A DNA stretch of 64,000 nucleotides. Origin: Candidatus Gastranaerophilales bacterium. GTDB taxonomy: Bacteria; Cyanobacteriota; Vampirovibrionia; Gastranaerophilales; Gastranaerophilaceae. Each line of letters starts with the position of its first letter. The first letter of the stretch is position 1. Of the stretch, positions 8,989-17,778 are shown piece by piece. A program made the position numbers and the translations under genes. Location of the stretch: assembly GCA_944324945.1 (NCBI GenBank), contig CALUYE010000003.1, positions 62,001-126,000 on the forward strand. Direction: 5' to 3'. Below the pieces are notes generated by a model. The model searched no databases, was not told where the DNA came from, and was given only the letters and a program-made list of their open reading frames with translations.

Positions 8989-9843
8989 ATGACAATCAGT
9001 GTGAACAACAGAAAGAAATCAACTGAAAAATCTTTTGACGAATTGGTGCATGACTTAAAACATTCCAACTCTGAAAAAGTAAGATATAACGCGGCAAGAA
9101 TTTTAGGCGAAAAAGGTGATTTTAATGCTGTTGAACCTTTAATTGATGTATTAAAAAATGATAAAAACGGTTCGGTTCGTTTATATGCTGCCCGTGCGCT
9201 CGGCGAATTGGGAGACGTTAACGCGACTGTTCCTTTAATTGAATCTTTAAGATTAGACAGAAATGTTGACGTGCGCGTTCGTGCAGCGCGTGCTTTAGGT
9301 CGTTTAGGCGGTGAAATTGTTGTAGAACCTCTTGTTGAAGCACTAAACGATGAAAATCCCCAAGTTTGCATCACTGCAACGGAAGCTTTGATTGAAATAG
9401 GTGATGTGGCAACAGATGCTTTAATCGAATCGCTGACTCATGAAAAAGTTAACGTAAGATGCGATGCAACACGCGCATTAGGAGAAATCGGAAATCCTAA
9501 ATGTGTTGACAAAATTATTGAAATGTTAAAAGACGAGTGGGTTAATGTAAGAATCTATGCGGTTACTTCATTAGGAAAATTAAATGATAAAAAAGCCGTT
9601 CCTGCATTAATCGAAGTTATGAAGAATGAAAAAGAGAATGATTTAGTTCGTGCAGGCGCAGCTGCTGCTCTTGGAGTATTAAGAGATCAAAGAGCACTAA
9701 TGCCTTTAAGAGAACTGATTATAAATGCTGAAGAACTTGGTGAATTAGAAGATACGGCACTTAAATCCTTCAAAAAAATCATGGCTGCCAATTGGGAAGC
9801 TATGCAAGGTGTCCAATCAGTTAAAAAACCGAGCTTCTTTTAA
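8989..9843 (+). CDS. HEAT-repeat protein (PBS-lyase HEAT-like)
   Basis: A 284-residue protein built of roughly seven to eight helical HEAT-like repeats of about 30 residues, each with an R-x-x-AA-R-x-LG core (VRYNAARILGEKGD, VRLYAARALGELGD, VRVRAARALGRLGG and so on). This form resembles the repeats named after phycobilin lyases CpcE/F, but such repeats are used widely as protein-binding scaffolds and no bilin pathway is seen here. No signal peptide or membrane segment is visible, so it is probably cytoplasmic. GGAGG eight bases before the ATG supports the start. Confidence 0.85.
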   Translation: MTISVNNRKKSTEKSFDELVHDLKHSNSEKVRYNAARILGEKGDFNAVEPLIDVLKNDKNGSVRLYAARALGELGDVNATVPLIESLRLDRNVDVRVRAARALGRLGGEIVVEPLVEALNDENPQVCITATEALIEIGDVATDALIESLTHEKVNVRCDATRALGEIGNPKCVDKIIEMLKDEWVNVRIYAVTSLGKLNDKKAVPALIEVMKNEKENDLVRAGAAAALGVLRDQRALMPLRELIINAEELGELEDTALKSFKKIMAANWEAMQGVQSVKKPSFF

Positions 9844-9870
9844 TAAATGCTGTTAACAGTTAATAAATAA

Positions 9871-9900
9871 AAAAGCCTTAGATAATTCTAAGGCTTTTTT
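9871..9900. terminator. Bidirectional intrinsic terminator
   Basis: AGCCTTAGA-(TAAT)-TCTAAGGCT is flanked by an A run on the left and a T run on the right. It lies between the convergent HEAT-repeat gene and the DUF2229 gene and can serve both. Confidence 0.85.
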
Positions 9901-9910
9901 ATTATATAAA

Positions 9911-10948
9911 TTATAATCTTGCAAGAAGCTTTTCTTCTTTTTGTCTTTGTTTCATTATCTGAGCACGTTTATTTCTGTATAACATATCACAGAAAGCTTC
10001 AATTCTTGTAATAAATCCGGCTTCACCCGTGTGCTCGTCTATTGTTAAATTTAATAAGGGCTTATTATATGTTTTTGCTTTTCTTTTAATATCTTCAACC
10101 ATTAAACTGTCAGGCCCGCAGCCAAAAGCAGTAAGGGTTATTATTCCGTCTATTTTTTCATCTTGAAGATAATGCCCCGCACACCCTGTCATCTCATGCT
10201 GATTTGCCCAATACAATGTGGCATTAAGGCAATTCATGCCGCCTTTTAATTGTTCTATTGTCAACTGGTAAGAATTATAAACTCTCACGTTCATTTTTTC
10301 CAGTTTTTTTATAATATCCATTGATGAATGTTTATCGTATATGTTATAACCATGTCCTATTAGCGCAATACTAATCGGTTTTGCATCCTGTTTCGGAGGA
10401 ATTATAACATTTCCCTGTTTGGCATTTTTAAGCGCTTCTTCAAAGTTTAAACCGTTTTGAACCATGACATTAAAATTATTTTGGACAATAAAGCCCGCAT
10501 TTTGCGCTTCTTTTATTGTGTTAATATCTGTTATATCGTAATAATTTGCAATTTCTTTTAAAAAATCAATAAGATTGTTATTTTTTTCGGACTTATCCAA
10601 AGTGGCTTCTATAATTCTAAAATCCCCTTTGACAACATTTCTTATTAAATCAGGGAGCCCTCTTATTTTGGAGCAATTGTAAATCTTAGGAGCAATTGAT
10701 TGAATCGAAGGAACGAAAATATTTTTAACTCCTTTATTTATTAAATCAAGAACATGCCCGACATACACCTTAATAGGCAAACAAGTCTCCGTTACCACTA
10801 AAGATGCGCCGTCTGAGACGATTTTTTTTGTGGTAGGACTTGATAAAATTATTTCTATTCCTAATTTATTTAAAAAACCGTACCAGAAAGGAAAGTAATT
10901 GTAATATGATATGGCTCTTGGGATTCCTATAGTTTTTTTGTTTTCCAT
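9911..10948 (-). CDS. DUF2229 protein (CoA-enzyme activase / acyl-CoA dehydratase-associated)
   Basis: A 345-residue protein of the DUF2229 family, usually fused to or next to the Fe-S activase of 2-hydroxyacyl-CoA dehydratases (HgdC/HgdB type). Typical features are the opening GIPRAISYYNYFPFWYGF, ETCLPIKVYVGHV near residue 55, conserved Cys residues in the middle (CSKI, MTGCAGHY, AFGCGPDS) that probably hold an Fe-S cluster, and the closing DEHTGEAGFITRIEAF. No ATPase-domain activase or dehydratase subunit is nearby, so it is the stand-alone form. AAGGA upstream of the ATG supports the start. The substrate is unknown. Confidence 0.8.
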   Translation of the reverse strand: MENKKTIGIPRAISYYNYFPFWYGFLNKLGIEIILSSPTTKKIVSDGASLVVTETCLPIKVYVGHVLDLINKGVKNIFVPSIQSIAPKIYNCSKIRGLPDLIRNVVKGDFRIIEATLDKSEKNNNLIDFLKEIANYYDITDINTIKEAQNAGFIVQNNFNVMVQNGLNFEEALKNAKQGNVIIPPKQDAKPISIALIGHGYNIYDKHSSMDIIKKLEKMNVRVYNSYQLTIEQLKGGMNCLNATLYWANQHEMTGCAGHYLQDEKIDGIITLTAFGCGPDSLMVEDIKRKAKTYNKPLLNLTIDEHTGEAGFITRIEAFCDMLYRNKRAQIMKQRQKEEKLLARL

Positions 10949-11081
10949 GGCATTATTCCTTGTATTTTTAACTATAATACTACAAACACAAATAAATTTA
11001 TTTTAATTTTTATTTACATAAATAACAATTTTTTTATCTTGTTTGTTTTAACATGATATAAAGCATTAAATAAGGTATATT

Positions 11082-13979
11082 ATGTCTTTTCAATATATAA
11101 ATCCGTACTTGATTAATCCTTATAGTCAATATCAGCAAAATTATATATATCCGCAAAATTATGCGATTCAAATGCCTCAATATGCGCAAAATCCTATTGA
11201 TGCAAGTTTTTATAATCAAAGCTTAATATATCCTTATAGTATTTATAATTATCAACAGCAAACAAATGCTCCATATACCTTTTTAAACACAATTAAATCA
11301 ACAACGGGAGAGGATGTTTACCTGTACCAATTAAAAAACGGGCAAAAAGTTGCAATAATGCCTAGAAAAAATCAAAGCACGATTGTAAAAACCTTTCTTG
11401 ATGCGGGTTCTTTAAATGAAATCGATAAAATAAGAGGAATAAGCCACATGGAAGAACACATGTTGTTTAAAGGTTCTTCAAAATTAAATGATGGCGATGT
11501 TTTTAAATTAACGGGAGCAATGGGCGCGTCCACAAACGCTTCAACGGATTATGCACAGACGGATTACTATATAACCGCCCCTTATTTTGAAAATGACGAT
11601 TTAAAAAAGGTAATTGAAATTCAAGGCGATATGATATCAAACCCCAAAAATGACCCTGATGCGCTGGAATCGGAAAAAGGGCCCGTTTGTTCCGAAATAT
11701 CAATGTGTGATGATACCATATATTCTATGGCTTTTGATAGAGCAATAAGAAATCTTTTTCAAATAAAATCAAATTCACATGACCTTGTTGCAGGTTCAAT
11801 TGATACTGTTCAAAGCTTAACAAGCGATGACTTAGTTAATCATCATCAAACATATTATGACCCGAAAGATTTATACACGGTTGTTGTGGGTGATGTTAAT
11901 CCAGTGGAAACAATTGAATTAATATCAAAAAATTTCACAATTCAGCCCAATAGCAACAAAAAATATAAAGAAGAATTAAACCCGATAACAAATTCAACAA
12001 GACAGGATGTAAGAAGTTCAAAAACAAATTCAACGGATATCGTAATGGCTTTTGAAGGTCCTAAAGCTACGCAGGCTAAAGACTTCGTTATATTTGATAT
12101 GATAAGCTATTATTTAAGCCAATGTTCAACTTCAAGTTTAAAGAAAAACCTTGAAGAATTAAACGCAGGCTATGATATGGCCTATAAAAAAGTCGGCTTA
12201 AATAATGACGATCCTTACGCATTAATGACTTTAATTTCGCTAAATCCAAACAATGAACAAAAGGGAATTGATGCGTTTTATGATGCAGTATTAAAATTAC
12301 AAAACGAAGATTTATCGGATGATGATCTTCTTGCTATGAAAAAATATATTGAAAAAACAAAATTAACAGATTTACAAAACAGCTCCACTCTTTGCGATAT
12401 GCTTGGGATGAGTCTTATGAATAATTCCATTGATTTATTTACAAACTATCACAATATCGCAAATTCAATCACAAAAGAAGATATTAAAAATTTCGCAAAA
12501 AAATATTTTGATTTAAACAGAGTTTCAATGTTTGTTGTTCATCCTTCAAGTGTAAGCGAAGATGAAATTAACAATAACTACAATTCTTCAAAATATTCTC
12601 TTCAATCATTCAATAAAAATGTAAAAAATCAAAATAATGCTATTTCCTTTGGTGCTCTGCCGAAAATTTCAACAAATACGATTGACGAATATCAAATGCC
12701 GAACAATACCCATCTTGCAATTGATAAATCGGATTCTCCTTTGTGTGTTTATTCCTGGAGTGTCGATACTCCGCCAATTAAACCCAAAAACCCAAACATC
12801 CCCGCTGTTTTAGCTTATATGTTCCAAAAAGGTTCGGAATATAAAAACCAAAATCAACTTGAAAGATATAAGGAATTAAACGGAATAAGCGCAAACGTTG
12901 AAGTATACGGCAAAAGTATAGATATTTACGCAAACTGCGCTGTTGAAGACGCATCAAAAACGCTTGAATTGATGTATGAATTATTATATCACCCGAAATT
13001 AACCCAAAGCGACTTTGATGAAGCCAAAAAAGCAGTAAAAGACGCACTTTTAACGAGTCAAAAAGACGCTAATTCAAACTTATTAAGCGGTGTATACCAA
13101 GGATACTTTGCAAACAGAAGCAAAATGTTACAAACAATTGATTCGCTAACTCTTGATGATGTTAAAGAATTTTATAACCGCCTTTTAAAAAGTGCAACTT
13201 CAAGCTTCTGCGCAACCCTGCCTTTGGATGAATATCCTTCCTTAAAGCAGCAAACAATAGATTTCCATCAAAATCAACCCGTTCAATTTAAAGAATCAAT
13301 AAGAAAACTAACTCCTGTCTTTAAGGCAAACCCTGCGCCAAACGTTATTTACGATACCGATGATTTAAACCAGGCGCAAATTTATAAATCATATCAATTC
13401 CCTCTATCAGGCAATATCGAAGACGAAGTTAAGTTTGAACTTTTAAATGCAATTCTTGGCGGAGATTCAAACGCAAGACTGTTTAGCGACTTAAGAAGCG
13501 AGCAAAATCTGGCTTATAGCGTTTATTCTTCCGTGCGTCAATTTGAAAACACGGGTATTTTAACTCTTGGAATCGAAACAACAACAGACGATAAAAAAGC
13601 AAACGTTAAAAGCTATGATAATGTTCAAAAAGCTCTTGAAGGCTTTAAAAAGCACACTGATTTACTGTCAAGCGAACTTGTAAGCGATGAAGAACTTGAA
13701 AGTGCTAAAATGGCACTAAAACAAGAAATGATAGGAGTTTTTCAAAACCCCGTTTCAAAAAACAGCCTTGTTTTAATGAACATGCAAGAACCCTACGGAA
13801 TAAAAAGAATAGATAAATATTTAGAAGCAATTGATAAAATCACAAAAGAAGATATCTTAAAAACAGCTCAATATGTATTTTCATATAATCCGACAATTTC
13901 AATTCTTGCAAGCAAGGATACAATTAATTCCCAAATGGATTATTTAAAAAGCCAAGGTAGTGTCGTGCAGGCTCAATAA
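11082..13979 (+). CDS. M16-family zinc metallopeptidase
   Basis: A 965-residue M16 (pitrilysin/insulinase-like) peptidase with two halves. The N-terminal active half has the inverted zinc motif HMEEH at residues 122-126 and a downstream Glu region (CSEISMCDDT). The second half, from about residue 560, is the inactive M16 domain with GGDSNARLFSDLR and the LAYSVYSS pattern. Residues 1-70 are a Tyr/Asn/Gln/Pro-rich low-complexity extension with no signal peptide. A short motif AISFGA occurs at the linker between the halves. It probably degrades peptides; location is uncertain because no export signal is seen. AAGG before the ATG is weak. Confidence 0.88.
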   Translation: MSFQYINPYLINPYSQYQQNYIYPQNYAIQMPQYAQNPIDASFYNQSLIYPYSIYNYQQQTNAPYTFLNTIKSTTGEDVYLYQLKNGQKVAIMPRKNQSTIVKTFLDAGSLNEIDKIRGISHMEEHMLFKGSSKLNDGDVFKLTGAMGASTNASTDYAQTDYYITAPYFENDDLKKVIEIQGDMISNPKNDPDALESEKGPVCSEISMCDDTIYSMAFDRAIRNLFQIKSNSHDLVAGSIDTVQSLTSDDLVNHHQTYYDPKDLYTVVVGDVNPVETIELISKNFTIQPNSNKKYKEELNPITNSTRQDVRSSKTNSTDIVMAFEGPKATQAKDFVIFDMISYYLSQCSTSSLKKNLEELNAGYDMAYKKVGLNNDDPYALMTLISLNPNNEQKGIDAFYDAVLKLQNEDLSDDDLLAMKKYIEKTKLTDLQNSSTLCDMLGMSLMNNSIDLFTNYHNIANSITKEDIKNFAKKYFDLNRVSMFVVHPSSVSEDEINNNYNSSKYSLQSFNKNVKNQNNAISFGALPKISTNTIDEYQMPNNTHLAIDKSDSPLCVYSWSVDTPPIKPKNPNIPAVLAYMFQKGSEYKNQNQLERYKELNGISANVEVYGKSIDIYANCAVEDASKTLELMYELLYHPKLTQSDFDEAKKAVKDALLTSQKDANSNLLSGVYQGYFANRSKMLQTIDSLTLDDVKEFYNRLLKSATSSFCATLPLDEYPSLKQQTIDFHQNQPVQFKESIRKLTPVFKANPAPNVIYDTDDLNQAQIYKSYQFPLSGNIEDEVKFELLNAILGGDSNARLFSDLRSEQNLAYSVYSSVRQFENTGILTLGIETTTDDKKANVKSYDNVQKALEGFKKHTDLLSSELVSDEELESAKMALKQEMIGVFQNPVSKNSLVLMNMQEPYGIKRIDKYLEAIDKITKEDILKTAQYVFSYNPTISILASKDTINSQMDYLKSQGSVVQAQ

Positions 13980-14030
13980 AAAGCAAAAGGGCGGTAGGGT
14001 AAGATTTTATTTTTATAATAGAATATTAAT

Positions 14031-14969
14031 ATGAACAAGAGCCTGCTTGATTACCTTGAATCAAAAAAATGTTTTAAACTCGTTTTGGGAGCAAATAACT
14101 CTGATTACGAAGAAATTTATAAATTAGCCATGGTTTATTCTTCAATCGGCTGCAGATTTTTTGATATTGAAGCAAGCACTGACGCACTGAATTCTTTAAT
14201 TAAAGGAATTGAACATTCAAAAATCAAAAGGCAGGATATTTTTATCTGTATAAGTGTCGGGGTAAATCAAGACCCGCATTTAACAAAATATAAAATTGAC
14301 CCTAAAAAATGTAAAAACTGTTTAAAATGCAAGGATTTATGCTTGCAAGATGCCATATATTTTGATAAAACCACAAAAATCAACGAAAAAAATTGCATTG
14401 GCTGCTCTAAATGTTACAACGAAACAAAATGCCCTGCATTAATATCCTATCAAAAAACAAGAGACTGGAAGGAATTTTTACCTTCGCTTTTTGATAAAGT
14501 TGACTGTATTGAATTTCATATAATAACCGATGATATTGAAGAAATCGATAAAAAATGGGATTATTTATGTTCAAATTATAACGGTTTATTAAGTATCTGC
14601 TGCGATAGGTCATATTTTGGGGATAAAAAAATAATCGGGCAGTTAAAAAAAATGATAAAAAAAGCTGAAAGAAAAGTTATAATTCAAGCGGACGGCGCAC
14701 CTATGTCAGGCGGGTGTGATGATTATAAAACAACTCTTCAAACAATCGCTTTTGTTGATTTAATAAATAAAAGCGATATTGAAAACGCGTTTGTAATTAT
14801 GTCGGGCGGAACAAATTCAAAAACAATGGAACTTGCAAGGTTGCTTGATGTTAAAAACAACGGTGCCGCTTTTGGTTCTTATGCAAGAAAAATCGTTAAA
14901 CAATATTTAAATTCATCAAATTATCAAAAAGCAAAAATTACGGCTCTTGAGCTTTTTAAAACGGTATAG
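14031..14969 (+). CDS. LdpA-like iron-sulfur protein
   Basis: A 312-residue protein matching the architecture of cyanobacterial LdpA, an Fe-S protein that feeds light/redox state into the circadian clock. An N-terminal alpha/beta domain (FKLVLGANNSDYEEI, then GCRFFDIEAS) is followed by a two-cluster ferredoxin segment at about residues 90-140 with CxxCxxxC spacing. The C-terminal half carries the LdpA signatures IIQADGAPMSGG, MSGGTNSKTMELARLL and AAFGSYARKIV. No Kai proteins are in the window, so a general redox-sensing role is more likely here; that is inference. There is no ribosome site; TAGAAT ends six bases before the ATG. Confidence 0.8.
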   Translation: MNKSLLDYLESKKCFKLVLGANNSDYEEIYKLAMVYSSIGCRFFDIEASTDALNSLIKGIEHSKIKRQDIFICISVGVNQDPHLTKYKIDPKKCKNCLKCKDLCLQDAIYFDKTTKINEKNCIGCSKCYNETKCPALISYQKTRDWKEFLPSLFDKVDCIEFHIITDDIEEIDKKWDYLCSNYNGLLSICCDRSYFGDKKIIGQLKKMIKKAERKVIIQADGAPMSGGCDDYKTTLQTIAFVDLINKSDIENAFVIMSGGTNSKTMELARLLDVKNNGAAFGSYARKIVKQYLNSSNYQKAKITALELFKTV

Positions 14970-15023
14970 CTGTTTAATCAATACGGCAATTTATTTTTTA
15001 ATAATAAGTTTTATTTTATTTTT

Positions 15024-16352
15024 ATGGAAACAAACTCTGTAAACTTATTATTAAAAGCCTTTAATTTCAGTACAAAACTTGAAAAAAACCACGATTTTGA
15101 CAACAAAATCTATCATTCTCTGGGCTGTGCTTTAACTAAAAAATGGATTGGAAACATAGTTCCATTAGAGCTTTTAGAAAAAAACATAAAAGAAATCATT
15201 GATTTAATTGCAACAATAAGTGAAGATTGCAACTTTTATTCTCAATTTCCGAATTTTATTTCAACGCCTGATTATGGAGATAATTGGGGAAGGTTTGCAA
15301 ATTATTTTGAACTTAACAATAGAGCCATTGCAAAAATGTGCAGCAATAAAACCTGCTGCGGTTTGATTAATTCAATTAAAATTCTTCCCGCCATTCCCCC
15401 AAGCGCAAAATCATGGGCAAATTGCGTAATATTATCGCAAATTTTTCAAAATATGTTTGGTGATGGATACAATAAAGCTCCAGATGTTGAAAATTCACTT
15501 TATGCGCTTAAAATAAACTGTCCATACAGCGAAAATATAATAGATTACAATATAGCTTCTTTAATTTCTCCCGAGAATCAATTAAGAGCGTTTTGTGATT
15601 TAGCGCATTTCAGAGGACTTAAAGTCGGTTTTAGAATGATGATATCAGCCGATCAAATAAAAGTTGTAAAAGATAACGAAGAACAAAATTTCTCCTGGGA
15701 GAATAATGAACACCTTGAAATTTTTATAAATGAATGTACAAAATTAATGAATTTAGGTTTTGAAGCAATGTTTGTAGATTCCGCCAAACACATAGGCGGA
15801 TACGAAATGGAAAATTATACAGGCGTCGGAGCACTTCCATCATACTCCCAAGCACAGTATATATTCCATGAAATAAGAAAACGATCGGGCAAAACCAATA
15901 TATCTTTTATAGGTGAAAAAACAACCGATGACTTTGAAAGATATGAAAAAATGGGATTAAATGCAGGGACTGATTTTATTACGGGAGATAATTTTTATAA
16001 TGTGCGCGAATTGTCGGAACGTCTGAAATACAACAGAACCTATGCCCCGGGTGTTGAAATTGAAAACGATAATTATGGGGGCGGAATAAGTTTTGAACAG
16101 CGTTTAAACAGAATTTCAAGCGCATTATTCGGCTATTATCTGGCAAGCGATAAATTGCCCAGTTTTATGCAGACAAATGATTTATTCCCCTTAAGATACG
16201 ATACAAACACTCATCATATCATGATGGCAAACCCGAATTATTCAACAGATGGCAGCGATTTAAGTCATATTGAAAATTTATTTTCAAAACAAGACGGCGC
16301 ACACTATAACCACAAAGTCGGTGAATTGTTTGCCCATGCGCTCTGCCGCTAA
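15024..16352 (+). CDS. Putative (beta/alpha)8-barrel protein, GH13 alpha-amylase-like
   Basis: A 442-residue protein with weak but ordered resemblance to GH13 alpha-amylases: AHFRGLKVGFRM in the beta3 region, MFVDSAKH at residues 249-256 (Asp252 where the nucleophile sits), and FIGEK with Glu298 where the acid/base sits. The Arg that GH13 enzymes carry two residues before the nucleophile is Phe here, and the usual NHD motif is not evident, so it may be a divergent or non-hydrolytic relative. There is no signal peptide. The ferritin-like gene follows 19 bases downstream. There is no Shine-Dalgarno; a TATTTT hexamer ends six bases before the ATG. Confidence 0.45.
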   Translation: METNSVNLLLKAFNFSTKLEKNHDFDNKIYHSLGCALTKKWIGNIVPLELLEKNIKEIIDLIATISEDCNFYSQFPNFISTPDYGDNWGRFANYFELNNRAIAKMCSNKTCCGLINSIKILPAIPPSAKSWANCVILSQIFQNMFGDGYNKAPDVENSLYALKINCPYSENIIDYNIASLISPENQLRAFCDLAHFRGLKVGFRMMISADQIKVVKDNEEQNFSWENNEHLEIFINECTKLMNLGFEAMFVDSAKHIGGYEMENYTGVGALPSYSQAQYIFHEIRKRSGKTNISFIGEKTTDDFERYEKMGLNAGTDFITGDNFYNVRELSERLKYNRTYAPGVEIENDNYGGGISFEQRLNRISSALFGYYLASDKLPSFMQTNDLFPLRYDTNTHHIMMANPNYSTDGSDLSHIENLFSKQDGAHYNHKVGELFAHALCR

Positions 16353-16371
16353 ATTAAAGAAAGGAATCAAA

Positions 16372-17664
16372 ATGAATTTATTAAAAGAAAAAGGAATACC
16401 TCTTGATAAACAAATAAAAACCTGGCAGGAAATTGTTAAAAGACCTTACGAAAGAGAGCTTGTTGATAACTATACAAGAACACGCCAGATTTTATTAAAC
16501 GGAATAGAAACACAAGCCTGGAACTTTAAACATTGTTTTGTTCGAAAATGTGATGATTTAGAATTAAATAAAATTCTTGTTAACATAAGAAGAATTGAAG
16601 ATATGCAGCAAACAACGGTTAATTGGCTATCGCCTTATAAACAAACCGTGCTTGATACAACTCTCGGTTATGAACAGGTTGCCGTTGATTTAACCGCTTG
16701 GCTTGCTCAAAACGAAGACGATGAATACGTTAAAGAAACATTTAATTTCGGTTTATTGGAAGATTTTGACCATTTATACAGATACAGCCAATTTGCAAAA
16801 ATGGTAGAAGATACAAACCCTGATATCATTCTTCATAATATGACGGATGTTGTTGTTGGAAGACCGACACAATATCACCACAACGACAACGCTTTAAGAA
16901 TAAGAAATCATTACGATAAAGATAAAACTTCCCCTAAAACAAAGGTTCATATCTTAACTTTAATCAGCGCAGAACAACAAACACATAACTATTACGCAGA
17001 ACACGGTTTTATGTTTGGAAATAATGATTTAAAACAACTCTACGCTGAAATTTGCGATGTTGAAGAAGAACATGTAACAATGTATGAGACTTTGGTTGAT
17101 CCTAATGAAAGCGTGTTTGAAAAATGGCTTGTGCATGAATTTTGCGAGGCATGTAATTATTATAACTGCTATAAAGACGAAAAAGACGAGCGTTTGAAGT
17201 TAATATGGGAAGAAATGCTTGGAATGGAAATAGAACATTTAAAAATTGCCGCACGGCATTTTGAAAAAGAAGAAAAAAGAGACAGCACAGAAATTATAGG
17301 CGAAGAAATTGTTCTTCCGTGCCATTTTGAATCTCAAAAAGAATATGTTACAAATATTCTTCAAAATGAAACTTCAAAAAGAGTTATTGATAACGGAAAA
17401 TATTCAAATGTTGATAAACTTGATGATAATTGGGAAAGCTATAAAGTTCAAAAAGCCGTCTCAAAAAACTCAGCCCCGTCAGAAAAAGCAATACATTTAT
17501 CCATTCAAGCTTTTGGACGCGATATTGCGCTGGCTGATTCCACTTTATTAAATTCTCAATCAAAACTTATAGAAAAAGCAAAGCAAAAACTATACAATGC
17601 ACCCGATACGGTTGATTGCGAAGAATATAAAAAATTCTCAAAAGTAAAAGAAGTTGATTTATAA
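16372..17664 (+). CDS. Large ferritin-like di-iron domain protein
   Basis: A 430-residue, largely helical protein with ferritin-like metal motifs: Glu in GIETQAW near the start, SAEQQTHNYYAEH, DVEEEHVTMYE and MEIEHLKIAARHFE, the last two giving ExxH pairs as in di-iron four-helix bundles. It is about twice the size of ferritin or rubrerythrin, with extra helical segments on both sides, and I do not recognise the full-length family. An oxidoreductase or peroxide/oxygen-handling role is likely but unproven. The start at 16372 is chosen because AAAGAAAGGA precedes it; an upstream in-frame ATG at 16270 lies inside the previous gene. A terminator follows directly. Confidence 0.65.
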   Translation: MNLLKEKGIPLDKQIKTWQEIVKRPYERELVDNYTRTRQILLNGIETQAWNFKHCFVRKCDDLELNKILVNIRRIEDMQQTTVNWLSPYKQTVLDTTLGYEQVAVDLTAWLAQNEDDEYVKETFNFGLLEDFDHLYRYSQFAKMVEDTNPDIILHNMTDVVVGRPTQYHHNDNALRIRNHYDKDKTSPKTKVHILTLISAEQQTHNYYAEHGFMFGNNDLKQLYAEICDVEEEHVTMYETLVDPNESVFEKWLVHEFCEACNYYNCYKDEKDERLKLIWEEMLGMEIEHLKIAARHFEKEEKRDSTEIIGEEIVLPCHFESQKEYVTNILQNETSKRVIDNGKYSNVDKLDDNWESYKVQKAVSKNSAPSEKAIHLSIQAFGRDIALADSTLLNSQSKLIEKAKQKLYNAPDTVDCEEYKKFSKVKEVDL

Positions 17665-17672
17665 AAAATAAT

Positions 17673-17708
17673 AAATTGCCCCTTTTTAAAAACAAAAGGG
17701 GCAATTTT
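17673..17708 (+). terminator. Intrinsic terminator
   Basis: AAATTGCCCCTTTT and AAAAGGGGCAATTTT form a perfect stem ending in T residues, nine bases after the ferritin-like gene. It ends the LdpA-like/barrel/ferritin-like unit. Confidence 0.85.
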
Positions 17709-17721
17709 ATAAAATCTTAAT

Positions 17722-17750
17722 TTGTGCATTGTTATCTATAGTGCTATAAT
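17722..17750 (+). promoter_or_regulatory. Sigma70-type promoter of gdhA
   Basis: TTGTGC (17722-17727), a 17-base spacer and a perfect TATAAT (17745-17750) precede gdhA, leaving a short leader with AAGGA before the ATG at 17779. Confidence 0.65.
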
Positions 17751-17778
17751 TTGTCTGTAAATTTAAGAAGGATGATAT

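Noticed and set aside
8989-9843. HEAT-repeat gene as a phycobilin lyase
   Set aside because: No phycobiliprotein or bilin genes are nearby, and these repeats occur in many unrelated scaffolds.
16270-16371. N-terminal extension of the ferritin-like protein
   Set aside because: It lies within the preceding barrel gene in another frame, and the ATG at 16372 has a good ribosome site.
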